A DNA stretch of 64,000 nt. Source: Azolla caroliniana (Eukaryota > Polypodiophyta). Below are positions 1-13,600 of the stretch, in pieces. A model generated the notes under the pieces. That model did not search any database and was not told where the DNA came from. It worked only from the letters and a program-made list of their open reading frames with translations. Position 1 is the stretch's first letter. Each line of letters starts with the position of its first letter. The stretch lies in the NCBI GenBank assembly GCA_043228905.1, contig JBHGNT010000007.1:18414001-18478000 (forward strand), given 5' to 3'. Made by a program: the position numbers and the translations under genes.

Positions 1-1008
1 AAAGGGAAACCGTCCAGGATTTTATGGACTATTTATTCACAAGCAAGGAAGTGCAGCTTCGAGGAAGAGGTATATATATGTGATGATTGCTGTGTCACTA
101 CAACTCTAATATCCATGTTTCTGAAATGGCTTTGTTGAATGCCATATAAGGACCAGGATCTCGTAGAATACATTCACAAGCAAGAAACTGCATGATGCAA
201 TTTCTTTGGTTACAATTAAAAATGTGGACTTGTTCTTGCGAGTATTTTTTAGAAAGTGCAAGCTTTGGTGATGCTGTCGTTGTGTCCTATTGTTAAGCGG
301 CCCTCAAGAAAATGGATACATATGGAAATGCAAAGAAACCTCCCATCTTGTACAACAATTACTATATTGTCAATGTATACAATGAGAATGTGACCAAATT
401 CTAAAATCGAAGAGACCTAATACCACCATAAAATTTGTACAAGGAAATCTGATGGAAGTTTTAAAACCTCTCATGCTCCCAATTTGGGTTGAATTTCTAG
501 GGCTTCCATTCAAATTCAAAAACTTCTTTACTACATCAAGACACTTGCATATGTATTCATCCCTAAGCCCCATTAAGTACAGCTGGAACTACACAAGATC
601 AGCCTATATGTCATGTATGATATACCCTGAAAAGTTTTAAACATTTATTGAAAGATGTTGCAAAATTCTCTATAAGCTTTTCATGCTCTTACTTCTAAAA
701 CCTGTTCATGTGCACTAGTTACTAACTGCCATGACCAAAGCATTTGAATATCTGATTAGAATAAAGGGCAGGTGAAAGTCCTTTCTATTCTAACCCACAA
801 AACTATTTGGACAAATTAACTCTCGCTATCACTCAAGCATGGGTAGCAAGATCAGAACCAGAATTCTTCTTTGGTAAACATGCACAAAATTAAAGTAATG
901 GTCTTTATACCACTCAAGCATAGGTAACAAGATCAGATCCAGAATTCTTCTCGGGAGTGAAAAGATGGCATACATACACTCCTACACATACCTAGGAGTA
1001 ACATCCAC
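1..1008. other. Intergenic, no gene recognised; short direct repeat
   Basis: No coding or RNA gene could be supported. The only structure seen is a direct repeat of about 42 bp at 831-872 and 912-953, sharing the words ACTCAAGCAT and CCAGAATTCTTCT, just left of a longer tandem array. Confidence 0.6.
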
Positions 1009-1281
1009 AGGGCCTATGTTCTCCTTGTTAGAGGCTACTTGTGATCGACTTTCTTGTGGAAACATAGCCCTTGGTGCTCTTGAAAGACATTGTGCACATA
1101 GGGCCTAGGTTTTCCTTGTAAGAGGCTACTTGTGATCGACTTTCTCTTGGATATATAGCCCTTGGTGCTCTTGAAAAACAATGTGCACATAGGGCCTAAG
1201 TTTTCCTTGTAAGAGGCAACTTGTGGTCAACTTTCTCGTTGATATATAGCCCTTGGTGCTCTTGAAACACAATGTGCACAT
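1009..1281. repeat. Three-copy tandem repeat, 91-bp unit
   Basis: Three head-to-tail units of exactly 91 bp lie at 1009-1099, 1100-1190 and 1191-1281. Each begins AGGGCCTA and ends AATGTGCACAT or a close variant. Copies 2 and 3 are closer to each other than to copy 1. No open frame or RNA signal runs through the array. It is a minisatellite of unknown origin. Confidence 0.9.
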
Positions 1282-2891
1282 CTGTAGTTCAGAGAGCCAC
1301 AAACCAAATTGTGGCTATTTGATTCATTTGTTGCAGTCTTTTCTCTATGGAGTAGAAACTTTGCAATCGCGTCATATGAAGGAAAATAACTAGAAAGATT
1401 TAGAGAGACTTTGTCTCAAAGATTGCTTGCATGATAAGGAGCAAACCATCACCACCCCATAAATTAATCTACATGGAGATGGAGGCAACCCCTATAGGCC
1501 CCTATAATCATCAACGCATTATTCAGATCAATGACCTATATCCAATGACTTGAGGAGCTCCCTAAATGAAGGTACTCAATATTGGCACTTATGTCATCAA
1601 AATATCATTCTTAACATGAAGATACTCATTGTTCCTATTTAAAAATGCATTTGTGGTTTGAGTCACAAGGCACAAGCATAAAATGCAAGGGAACAATTGA
1701 AATTAAGGACCAACGATGCCTATAGCTTTTCTTGTTAGAACTCAAGATACTAAGAAAAGTTGTTGAAGGAAAATAATACCACCACACAAGCTCATCAACA
1801 AAGAACAATGACAACTTTCTTTAGCCCTATCACTCCTACTTATGTTTCAAGTCAAGCAAGGGCTACTCGAATGCGCTCCCAACAAAGACATAGAAAATGG
1901 ATTACAATAGATGGGCCAATAGCAACTTGTCGTACTTGTAGGCCTTAGCCTCATGGACCATGAATCATGATCTCACCACCCTTTTTTTTAACAAATAAAA
2001 ACCATTATCTCCTACCCTAACAAGTGATTCCCTTGCTTATAAGAGCTCTCTATTCTAGGTTAACCTATGTTGAAAATCTTTTGAAGACAAATTACAATCT
2101 ATCTAACTTGAGAATCTTACATGTATCGATAACAAGATTCTTTAGTCACATTTATTTTGGTTGTCAAAGACATTAACAGTATATCTTTCTTTCTATCAAA
2201 GCCTTTTGGTTAATAAATACAGTTTAAAACAAAAGAATTGCAGCATTGCCTTATAAGAGGCTCAAATGAGCATCGAATGCTCATTAACATAAGATTCACG
2301 ACTAAATACTTTATTTGATTGGAGAAGATTTGGTGTCATATTGAGCAATCCTAGCTTGAATCGAAGAACATCTTAGTCATGGTTGCAAAAGTGACAAAAA
2401 TCAAGCAATAAGTTTTCTATACAAGAAAATTTTGATGACCATAAAATACCTTCAAAGATAACAAAGAAAATGTTGTGCACCCAGAAGCAACCAACACTGA
2501 AGGCAACATTTAAATTTTTTGAAAATGCTAACATTTATACTATTGTAAGATACATACAATACCCGCATCCACCCACACTGCAGAACTGCAGACTTGGCTC
2601 TTACATCAAATATAATAAAATTAGGAACATGTCCTATTATATCTGTATACAAACACTTTGCCCAAGGTGCATACATGACACTTTGTTGGGTTAACGAATA
2701 AGAGAAAACACCATGAATGCTGAAAAGGACTTCTATGGACAATTCATGGAACTCAGTGATCAAGTTGGTAATATGCTGATGGTGTCTTACACTTTGGACA
2801 TATGACCAAAATGCAAAATATGTACATAGCCTGAAACCTCTGAAAGAATTCACATTGGAAACCTTAAATAATACCTCCAAAAATATGATGA
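1282..2891. other. 3' flank of CAPE, no gene recognised
   Basis: This stretch follows the CAPE stop codon on the minus strand and should include its 3' UTR. The open frames here are short and overlap on both strands, with no recognisable domain. I saw no RNA gene and no well-formed mobile element. Confidence 0.5.
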
Positions 2892-5800
2892 TCATTTTTC
2901 AGTCAATTCTCTATATCCTTTCCAATCCTGGGGCACCATGTTTTTGTGGGAAGCCATGAAAGTAACCAATACATTGACGGGCTTATCGGTTGGCCATAGG
3001 TGTTGACACCAATGAAGTTTTTCTAGTGCTTCATGCCAATTACCATCAATATAATTATAAACAGCTTCTTCAAAGCTATTCTTGTAGTCTGCATAACTGC
3101 CAACTAAATCTTGCTGAAACATTGGCAAATCATACGTGTAAAGGACCATCGGTTCTACGCTTCCCTTCACAGTTATCCTATCTAGCTTTCTACAGTTGTC
3201 ACACAAGCTGCTTTTGGTCAAGTGTGAAACCACAGTTTCTGAGAGAAGGATAACCACTCCATATTGCTTTGTTGCTGCTTCAAGACGTGAAGCCATATTC
3301 ACATGGGGAGACAAGTAAGAAGGATCAACCTTGTGTGAAGAACCTATAGCCCCTTCAATAGCCCATCCTACATGAAGACCAAATCCAAGGCGTATTTTGT
3401 AACCTGAGAACAGAAATCTGAATTTGAATTTGCACTTGCAATTTGTTTGTATTTGATTTTGAAATTACTATGGGAAAACATTTCACCAACAATATCATTC
3501 ATGTGAATTTACCCACTAACCTGGCATTCGTTTTTGAATAGCCGGATGCATTGCATATGCTTGGAGAGTTTGAGAAGTCTCAATTAAATATATTATGTCT
3601 AAAAAAGAACGTAGTGCACGATCTGCAAATGAGCTTCCCCTTTTCTGCAAAATTTAAGACCCCGTAGAATCTCAGATTTGATAGGCACTGTCTAAATATT
3701 CAACTTAGCTCATGTACTTGGCTTATGATCATCTTACTCAATGAGTCAGTTTATATGATATGTTTCATCTATACTATACATGCAAATATAAGAATATCGG
3801 TTCATAAATAAAACCGACAAAAAGACAAAACTCACTTGATCATTTTCTAATCAATATTTAGAGAGTTATCATTCAGGAGTCCATTCATTTCGAGTCTCTG
3901 CTCATCTAGCTTCAACCTGAGCTTTGTACTTGTCGGTACCTCTTGACTCATTTGCATACCCATTTTATGTGATTGGGTAATGCAAAGAATCTAACTCTCC
4001 TAGCATTAGGAGTTAGGGTATGTACACAGTAGGGGGATGAAAGCTTATGCCCTAAAGAGAAAACTATATTAATCAAATAAAGATCATTAACTAAACATGA
4101 TGGGCCAAGGGGGTTTTATATACAAGTCCTCACGGGACTGCCACATCAAATGTGGTTGGTGGAATATAATCAAGATATCCACTTGAGTACGATTCTTTCA
4201 TAAGAATAGTTGATATTCTTTGACCACATTTACACTTGACAACTACACAGATTATAATAAAGTGTGCTCACGCACTTTTTCACACATTGTGCTTTTCTTC
4301 ATAAGCACATGTTTACACGAGTTGAGCTTGATTCTCAACAGGCAATGTTTACTCTGTTTTCAAAATATTTATGTGTAGGATAAATTTCATGCTAAACAAA
4401 TTTCTCTAGAAGAAAGGAAAGATTTGTGGCAACATTTGTTGCCTTCTAAGAGAAGGTTATTCCGCAAAGATCTCCAAACAAGTTATCTCCGGACTTAATA
4501 ATTGAACCAAGTTTTCTATCATTAGAAAATGGAACATAATGAAGGTTATAGGTGTCTTAAATTTTGGTTGTGTCATGCACAAAAACCAGAAAACAACCAT
4601 CTTAACCAGCAGCCTCTGGGATTAACAGTTGATCGTTTATATACTTGAGTTTTATTCCATTTTGTGGAAGCAGTGGACATACTTTGCAAAGTTTTTGCTG
4701 ACCATATCAAGCAGAATTCCACAAATTAGATGACATTGATATTACATTTACAAGGGATGAAATGATTTACTCACTTTGTTGGCTGCATCTGATAATGTCT
4801 TCTTCCAAACCACCAGAAAAGCATCACCAATATTTTTGTTTGGATATCCATGATATGAGACAACTTTATTGTGGACCAATTCCGCAATTTTATTTACAAA
4901 TACCATTACATCTTCTTGAAGACACTCTGTAGCATCTGTGAAGTTTCGTATATCACAAAATCCAAAACACGCTCTTATCTTTTTCCCAGGTACCATAGCT
5001 GTATCCATACAGAAAATATATATTGATACGATAATTGACCATGCTGCTATTTTGTTAAACCTATTTAACCAGTTTTGTGTAGCAGTTGTCTTAGGAATAC
5101 AAGCATGTTGTAGAAAGAAATTCTGTGCACCAAGATTGAGGTCCATGTTGCAGTTTCTTTTTAAATGGAGTTTCTGGGTTCAGACACTTCATGCAGCACC
5201 ATGGTGTAATGCTATTTAGAAGGTAGTACTGGTCCAAGTAGAGATACCATGACATGTTAGACATTAATTTTCATACAAATTGGATATCACTGTTCACTTA
5301 CAAGTCTCTCACTCAGTTATAGAGATCATTTACAAGTAGCTCATTTACTACTCATATAGAAAATCCTCAACAGGAAGCATAATAAAATTTCGCCCAGGTT
5401 TATGTACTACAATGTGACATATGATGCCATTCTCAATTATTGTTTCCCACACTATTTCGAACCAGTATGAGCATTATTATTTTTCCTATCACAAGGATAT
5501 CTTAAATCAGTGTTTCTTGTAAGGAAAAAGTCTAGAAGCGAGGAAAATATGGGCAAAGAGACAAAAAAGATGACAGACAAAGGTATATTAGTCACTGTCT
5601 TGAAATGTTTAATGGGAACATTGTTCTGAAAACTGCAAGACTGTAACAAAGTCAAACTGAAGTTGTTCAGTCGCCTCTATCTAAAAAGGTGAACATCAAT
5701 CTGAAACCAGCCATACCATTGAGAATTTGACAGTACATAGTCAGCTCGCCATGTCAAAGTCATATTCAGCATCCCTTAACAGTATCCACGCACTCCCTTT

Positions 5801-6385
5801 GACAAGATTAAAAGAATCATAACCGCCAATTTTAGAATATTAGCTTTGATATAATTTATAATTAAACAAATGCTCCATTCAAATCATCAAAACTGTGACG
5901 ACAAAAGAAATGCACAAATTAATGCATCACAATTGCCACGTGAATTAAAATGTTCTGAAATTATTAGATAGTAAATAATAAAATATGATTTTCCAATATT
6001 TTTCCAGGATTTCTATCAATAATGCATATGCCCATACTTTAACATACAAAAGTTGTGTTTACATTATGATTAATAACTTACGATTAAATGCAGTTCCCTT
6101 CAAATTGACAGACAAAATGTCCATCCCAGCATCCCCTAAAGCCACTTTTGTCAATCGTGCAATCTTTATCAAGGCTGCCTCAACAACACGAGTTTCCATA
6201 ACCTATTGCAGAAGACAATACTTTCGCTTGGAGGATTTCATGATTCATGAAAAATAAAAATTGCAACTTGGTAAAATGATTGGTACCTTCCCATCACCAC
6301 TCTTTTTGGGTGGAAGTATTTTTCCAGCAAATGAAACCGGATCATCTGAAAGTTCCTTAACAAATCTGACCATCCGTTCAATAGG
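2892..6385 (-). CDS. CAPE: CAPE exons 12-16: class III adenylyl cyclase module
   Basis: This C-terminal catalytic domain converts ATP to cAMP. Metal-binding aspartates are Asp1034 (FCDIRNFTD) and Asp1077 (NKNIGDAFLVVW). Base-contacting Lys1073 and Asp1161 (HKVDPSYL) give the Lys/Asp pair of adenylyl rather than guanylyl cyclases. Transition-state Asn1170 and Arg1174 lie in HVNMASRLE. With every catalytic position filled in one chain, a homodimer would be active. The exon junction N-PMVPGKKI at 6082/4998 and the split Gly1135 at 3521/3403 both keep the frame. Confidence 0.93.
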
Positions 6386-7811
6386 CTGATCTATGAGCCA
6401 AAGTTAAGAATCATACATAGCACAAGTTATGTTACATTCAATAGGAAATTTAACGGCCTCAACTTGTAATGAGCTTGAAAGTGCACAGTTTTACCTGAAT
6501 CAATAGCTTATTAGAGTCCCAACTTAGGAAAAATGACCAGGCTGAAAGGATGAGCAATATTATAATGGTGAAACCCAGCTGCATCCATTTAAATCAGTGC
6601 CAGATTCAGTATTCTAGCTCATTGTGTTATTAAATATATATATATATAGGAACTTACATCAAATTTAAGCGCTTTTCGAGTAGTTTCTTTGATAGAAAAA
6701 AAAGCTTCACTGCGGCCACTATCACTAAGAGTTGTTAAAAGCTCTGTTGAACGATATTCTCTCTCTGCATCTTTCTTTCCATCTGCCACTTGCCATGGGG
6801 GAGGGTATATTTGATTGAATGAATTGGCTCCAGAATCTACACCAGAGCATTCAGTAGAGCTTGCATGGCCTGCTGAAATACACTGGCTACTTGAAACATA
6901 GGTAGGAACAACACACCCATCCTTAACACCTAGATAGAGAAGATTATACCCATGGTTTTCATAGAACTCATACAGACGTTGCAAGGACTCATTGAATTGG
7001 GTTGAATATATGGGGCTGTGGTCAAGCAGGTCAAGTGATGACGCGGGGCCAAAGTCTTTCACATATACTTGAAGATTTGGCAGCAGGACAACCAGTAGTA
7101 GCATACCCATAACAAGCTTTTGCGATGTTAATTCAGATAATCGAGTCCAAATCTGACTTGGTTTCCCTTTGTAGTGATGATCAGAATCAGATTCTGCCTC
7201 TTTATCCCCCTCAACATCTTGAACTTTGTAGCCAAGTCTGAAAAACTGATCACGACAGTGTCATGCTCAAATATGGCAATGCATTAAGTGCTGACTTCTC
7301 AACATACATGAATGCCCATTTTCAACAGCAGAGTATGGGCAATAATGTATGTAGGTATTTGATTCTTAACAACCGCATTATCCTTACAAGTGTTTAGTTG
7401 AACATAAGAGATACCTTAGCTGTAGTGATAATAACTGATTTTGAGAAATCTGCTGTTTGCATCCACTTAGCAGCTCTTGTGAACGACTTAGCTGCTTGTG
7501 CAGCCCTAGCCATTATTAAATTGATATTCAGCATTCCCAATATCAATGGTACTAGGGTGATACTCCCAATCAAATCAAGCCTGTACAAGTGAAAAGATCG
7601 TCAGCAAAATTTCTCATCAGATTTCAAACATTTTAAACCATTTGTAATTTTCACCATTTACAGCAGTGGAACAAAAAATCTAGGAAGCATTGCATTGAAC
7701 TTTGATTTGTTGTGCTCCTTGGTTCCTAGTTTAGTTTCAGAGATAATTGGGCTTCATGTTACTTTCCAGGGTTTCACAGTACCCCAGATCAAAAGAAACA
7801 AGCTTCATGAA

Positions 7812-7908
<97 letters not shown>

Positions 7909-10641
7909 TATGTATGAGGTAAATCAGAGGGGATGAAGAAAAAAGAGGAAAATGTAACTATGAGAACGCAAAATAGCAATTGAAGGGAGACATTAAAGCA
8001 GCACCAGCATGGAAAGAAGCAGGTTGATTGTATCTACCACAAGGAAAGGTGATTTGCAGTCAAAATTTTATCTTTAGAGTCTATTGGACATTTTTCAATA
8101 GAAGTACCTGTTTGAATCTTATGAATCGAACCTTGATCTTATGTTTCCCAAATCTTACATTAGCCCTTTTCCTAATGATGTATACTCCATTTTGCTAGTC
8201 CCCAAATCTTACATTCATAGGGGTCCATTGAAACTTAGGATTTAAATGTCCTTTTTATGTTAATCCATGATGCTTTATTGCATATAATCTTGAAGGGATC
8301 TAGCATTTTCACTAAAAGTGAATGATTCTCTAAATAAGCTCCTTATTGGTATTGGGACTTACCACTTTGTCTATAATTGCAGTTGTGCTAGATGCATTAA
8401 CTGAGCAGCTTAACTTAGAGACTATACATTAACTTCATGACATAAATTGATACCAAACAATTAGAAATGAAATCGGGTGATCAAAATGGATCTCATTTTA
8501 TAAGGGTACAAGAACTATATATAAGTAGCAAGGTAATTAATAATTAATGAAACGCTTAGCATGAGTACATACCAAAAAGATAATCCCAAAAAATAGTCTT
8601 TCCGCACAATGGAGAGAGTAACAAGCTCAAAAATAAAGAGACCTAAGCATATTAGATAGATGTATGTCAAGTATGGATCAGCTGCCTTAGGGAAAAATGC
8701 TTTGATGACATTATGGGAGAAAAGCGCAATGACTACTGCCGGAATAATAAGACAAGCCCAATACTTGCTGTCCATAAATTGGTTTAGTCTCACAGCACGT
8801 GGATGTGCTCGGAGTAACGTCCAAAAAGAGACTTCATTAGAAAAGACATGAACTGATAATGGGTTGGTTTTTATTGTTTTCACTTTCTCATTAGATGAAC
8901 CTTCCCAGTGTATAGACTTTTCCCATGGAAAAGCCATTGATTGCAGCTGAAAAGATGATTGGATTCCTTTACCAATCTGCTTGTTTTGCTGGAAAGCAGG
9001 TTGTGTTGAGTTATCATGGAGATTCAAAACCTGGTGTAGCTCCGACCCCCAGCTTGCAGCAATTGAATCACGCATAACCTTGCTTCCTGATACACGTCTT
9101 CGTGAAACTAAGCTGTTCTCCTCGATTGGGCCACCCAAAAGAAGGCTTAGCGGTCGTTCTATTCGTTTCCCACCTTCAAAAAAGTCACTGAATTTTTGGC
9201 GTGCTTGGCTTTTTGCATTATTATTAGAGTGTCTGTGCTGACTAGTCCCTGGATTGTAAGAAAGATGTCTTTGCCCTTCTGATTTCTGAGATCCTACTAC
9301 TGAACCAATGATAGGCCTATTATCTACTAATATTCCGGAATCAAAAGTGGCCAGGATTCGATCTACAGTCTGTAAACAAAAGGACATCATTAAAACCAAT
9401 ACTTTGAGGAATCATGCTATTACAAACTTCTAAATTCTTATAGAGGGTATTAAAACTCTTTGATTCATATATTGCTAAATGCATGATTAGATTGATTCAG
9501 TTGCAACAGTCTAAAGAATATATTACTCGAAACGTGCAAGGTGAGATTAATAGCTACGTGAATAGAAAATACAAAGTGGTGACATAGGTGATGAATCATG
9601 ATATCATCGCATTACCTACCTCCCCTAAGTACAACCATGCAACTGATCAAACTTTAATCTCTCATGAGGACTGTAATAAAGTAATACGCCAAGAAATATG
9701 GCAAATTTATACACAATATAAATGGATCACCCCACAAGATCCACTCCCATCTAAACTGTTGTGCTATAAGGAACACGTCATGCACTTCTCTAAGCTAGGT
9801 TTTATTACACGACCAAAATATCTAGATACATTCTTGACAAATGCACTAAGGGTGGCCATTGGACAACTTAGGATATCATCTCACCAACTTGAGATTGAGA
9901 ATGGTCGTACTAATGGAGTCCCTAGAGAGGAAAGGCTATGTAGGTTATGTCACATAGAGATAGAGGATGAGTATCACTTTACATGCAAGTGTCCAACTTA
10001 TGCCGAGATAAGGGCGAAATACCAAGACATATTAGGACCCTCTCCCACCCTCTCCAAACTATTAGATACCCCGGATATAAAGAGACTAGGTAGGTATATC
10101 TTAGAGATAAAACAACATAGGGAGGAAAAACTACAAAATGTTAACCATAATCATTTTAATATTCACCAACATGTAACTAATACAATTTTTCAGGAACAAG
10201 GAGAAACGATGAATGTGGACACACCTACACCACTCGGCCTCTCTCTTGAGGAAGCGGAAATGCAAAGAACAACCAAACGGCCTCGGATTTTGTGCTTCAA
10301 AGCAACTCAACGTGGAGTAGAAACAATTACGAAGATAAGGGAACGTGAGTTGCGCCGCCTAGCAGCTATGGTTGCGGTATCTTTTACATTGGGACCACGG
10401 GCCACCTCCACCTCGAAACCCTTTGACCTCCCGCTTCTTTTCGAGAGACTTGGATGGAAATGAAACTAGGCCTACTATAACGTCATTTCCTTGTAGAACA
10501 CGTTTTTTTTGCTAGACTCTTTAGATTACGTTCTTTTTTTCTTTTTTCTTTTTTTTTACTTTCGATGAATGGGTAAATACCCCATTTTTATTGTAAATCA
10601 ATTGTCTCATGGGCCAATTTTGGTCTTAGAAGACGTTAATA

Positions 10642-10680
<39 letters not shown>

Positions 10681-13600
10681 ACAAGAATATATTACTTGAA
10701 ACGTGCAAGGTGAGATTAATAGCTACATGAATAGAAAATACAAAGTGGTGACATCTGTGATGAATCATGATATCATCACATTAGAGATTTCTTTCTTCAC
10801 AAAATGCTTTCTCTGGGAAATCCAAAACCAAAATAATATTATCCACCATAGAAGTATCAATGTGATTAATTTGGCAACACTTGCAATGCATCCCCATAAT
10901 CTATCTATGCAATGTGAAATTTCAACGATATAAAGCCCCAAAAGAGAGCATGATATGGGCATCCTTGTTTTACCCTTGTGGTGCTGGCCTCCTTGTCTGA
11001 TACTCCTCTCAGGGCCTGAACATTTTACTGACACGAACACATAGAGTGCATGAATGACCCACTACACATCCTTTGGTACCTCAATATTTTGCATTATAGC
11101 ATGAGTTTAGCTCATGACAGTGTCAAAGGCTTTGCAGATGTATACAAAGCAGCAATACATATTCTGTTACATTGGAATCTACCTTTCTATGTCCTATAGG
11201 TACTGAAACCCCACCTAAAACATGATTGCCCTTTTGCCCAATGTCCATGTTTCTCTACCCAGTAACTCAACTCCAAGGATGTCATTCTCAAGGTAGATTA
11301 TCAATATTTCAGTGCATGTGTTGGTATAGGTGGACATTGAATGTTTAGTTTCCAATGTAATGCTTTGTTTGATGAAGAATACAAGGCTCATCTCAAACTG
11401 TTGAAGCTTGCAAAAGATAAAAATGAAAAAGCCCTAACATTGTATCAATATCAAAGAAAGGTAAGATGAGAAGAAGCAATATTATCAAATGCAAGAAAGG
11501 AAGAAAGCACAAGCATTTAAACTCCAATCAAAAGTTAGCATGGAAATACGATGACTTGTTAGATGGGATGATAACTTAAACATCATATTCAAACCCCAAC
11601 CAAGAAGGGTGACCACATATGTCCGTGCATTATTCAAATTGAGAATTTTTACTGCATAGTAACCCCCCTTCTTAGGAAAGTGTCACATATAATGTGATAT
11701 ATTGATTTGGTCCCATTGGTCCAAATTGGCCTCCTTGTGTATGATAAAAAATCTAATCTATTCTAATCCAACCTTAGATGAATCATATAAAACAAGATGA
11801 TGACATTGTTCTTGAAGTGATTTTCATCATTAAATAACAAAGCTCGCATTTTAAATTTGTTGCAATCATTATTACCTCTTGAGCTGAACAGCTGGAAGTA
11901 AAGTTTGACCATTCTGATTTGTTCAATTCCAGATTCATCAAAACTTCATCCTTAAGCTTTGGCAGTATAATTGACAATGCTTCATACATGGGTTTTCCAA
12001 TGTATTCAATACATCCAAGTGTCATTTCCCTGATAAGCAGACAGAAAACATCAGAAAAGATGCACATGTATATTTATTAACCTACAAAATTAAGATGATT
12101 TGCCTAATAGATTGGTGGGAAAACAGCAAAAACAGATAAAAAAAATCCCATCTTGCAAAGAAGGTAGACGTGTGAACTTACTAATATAAGATTAAACAAG
12201 AAAACAAGTCTTTCTAAAGTGCAATTATTAATTAAGCAAAATAAAATGAAAGAAACGAAAAATTACAAGACTGTGTACATCAAGAAATGCAAATAATTAA
12301 GATCATCAAGTTCATTAACATCATCAAGAATATTATCACAGCAGGGGACAGATGAATCAAATGTGGATAGCACCAAAATTCCTTCAGAACCAGTGAATGG
12401 CCTCCCTAATGCTTTACATTTTCCCCTCTTCTTGATTCATGTGTACACATTTTAATTTGCATACCTCTGTGTTGCCCAGTTGCACATTTTCAATAAGTTT
12501 GATTGCTCAAAATTAAGGCAGTCTGCAATTTCAGTCATGAACGAAATAGAAACTAATAGTGCACATGGAGACATTGCAGGAATCCCTGACCTTATTTGAG
12601 TAGTCTGTGACTCGTTGTGTCAATTATTTTAGTTGCTGTGCTTTTCTTTTTATTAAGTTTTTTAAAACAGGGCTGTATATTGGCTCAATTCTGAGGGAAG
12701 TAGTCAAAAACCTTGGTCATGTTGCTGAGCGATAGTATGTTATATAAACAAGTTTGGAGGTGTATATTGCCTGTCAATGATATCAAGGTCGAAATCAAAG
12801 AAAACGCGGAACCCCCGAAACTCTGAGGAGAGTATGCCTTCCTCCGCAACTGTGCTGGAAGAACTAGTAATGGCATCCCATTGACTCTTCTTACAGCTTA
12901 TGAGTCATAAATTTCTAGTGGTGAATAGTTTGGAGGGAAACAAATTCAGTTCCAGTGATCAGGCAGCACCAACCTAATTTTTTATTGTTAATGATTCATC
13001 ACTACATTTTCAAGCCATTTAGTTTTTTCGAGCCTAGCATCGAAAGACATTTTTTTATTTGGTACTCGCATTGACAAGTTATATAAACAGGTATAATCCT
13101 TGTCATGTCTCATAGGCCATTATGGTCTTTTAGATACATATAACTTCATAAGCACAAATTAAGTGTTTCCGCAAATTAATACAAAATAAAGGAAATATGA
13201 AGAAAGAAACAGAAAGAAAACATAAAACAGTCAACAAATCTTTACCTCTAATAGTATTCAAGTTCAAGAAGTACAAGATCAACTTCATTATGCAAATTGC
13301 AGTTTGGGAAAAAATCTATCATCGATACCCGCCTTACTGTGCCCAAAAGTAGGCTCACAAAAGCTAAAGAGGCAACTGTCTTGTGTAATAGTAAGTTAAT
13401 AACCATATTATTACTCATCCATGGAAGTACGGACATCAGCAAGGGTACAGCATAATAAAAAGCATATTACACATAAAATTGTAGATTTAAAAAAAATACA
13501 TAACGAAAAAGAAAGCCAGATGAGGTGATCTTACTGCAAAACATCGGGTTTCTCTGAATCCATGTTTTTAGACACCGGAAATCCCAGCTTCTTTTCAGTG

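Noticed and set aside
8660-9241. Plus-strand open frames opposite CAPE exon 8
   Set aside because: They are antisense shadows of a well-supported coding exon, with no domain of their own.
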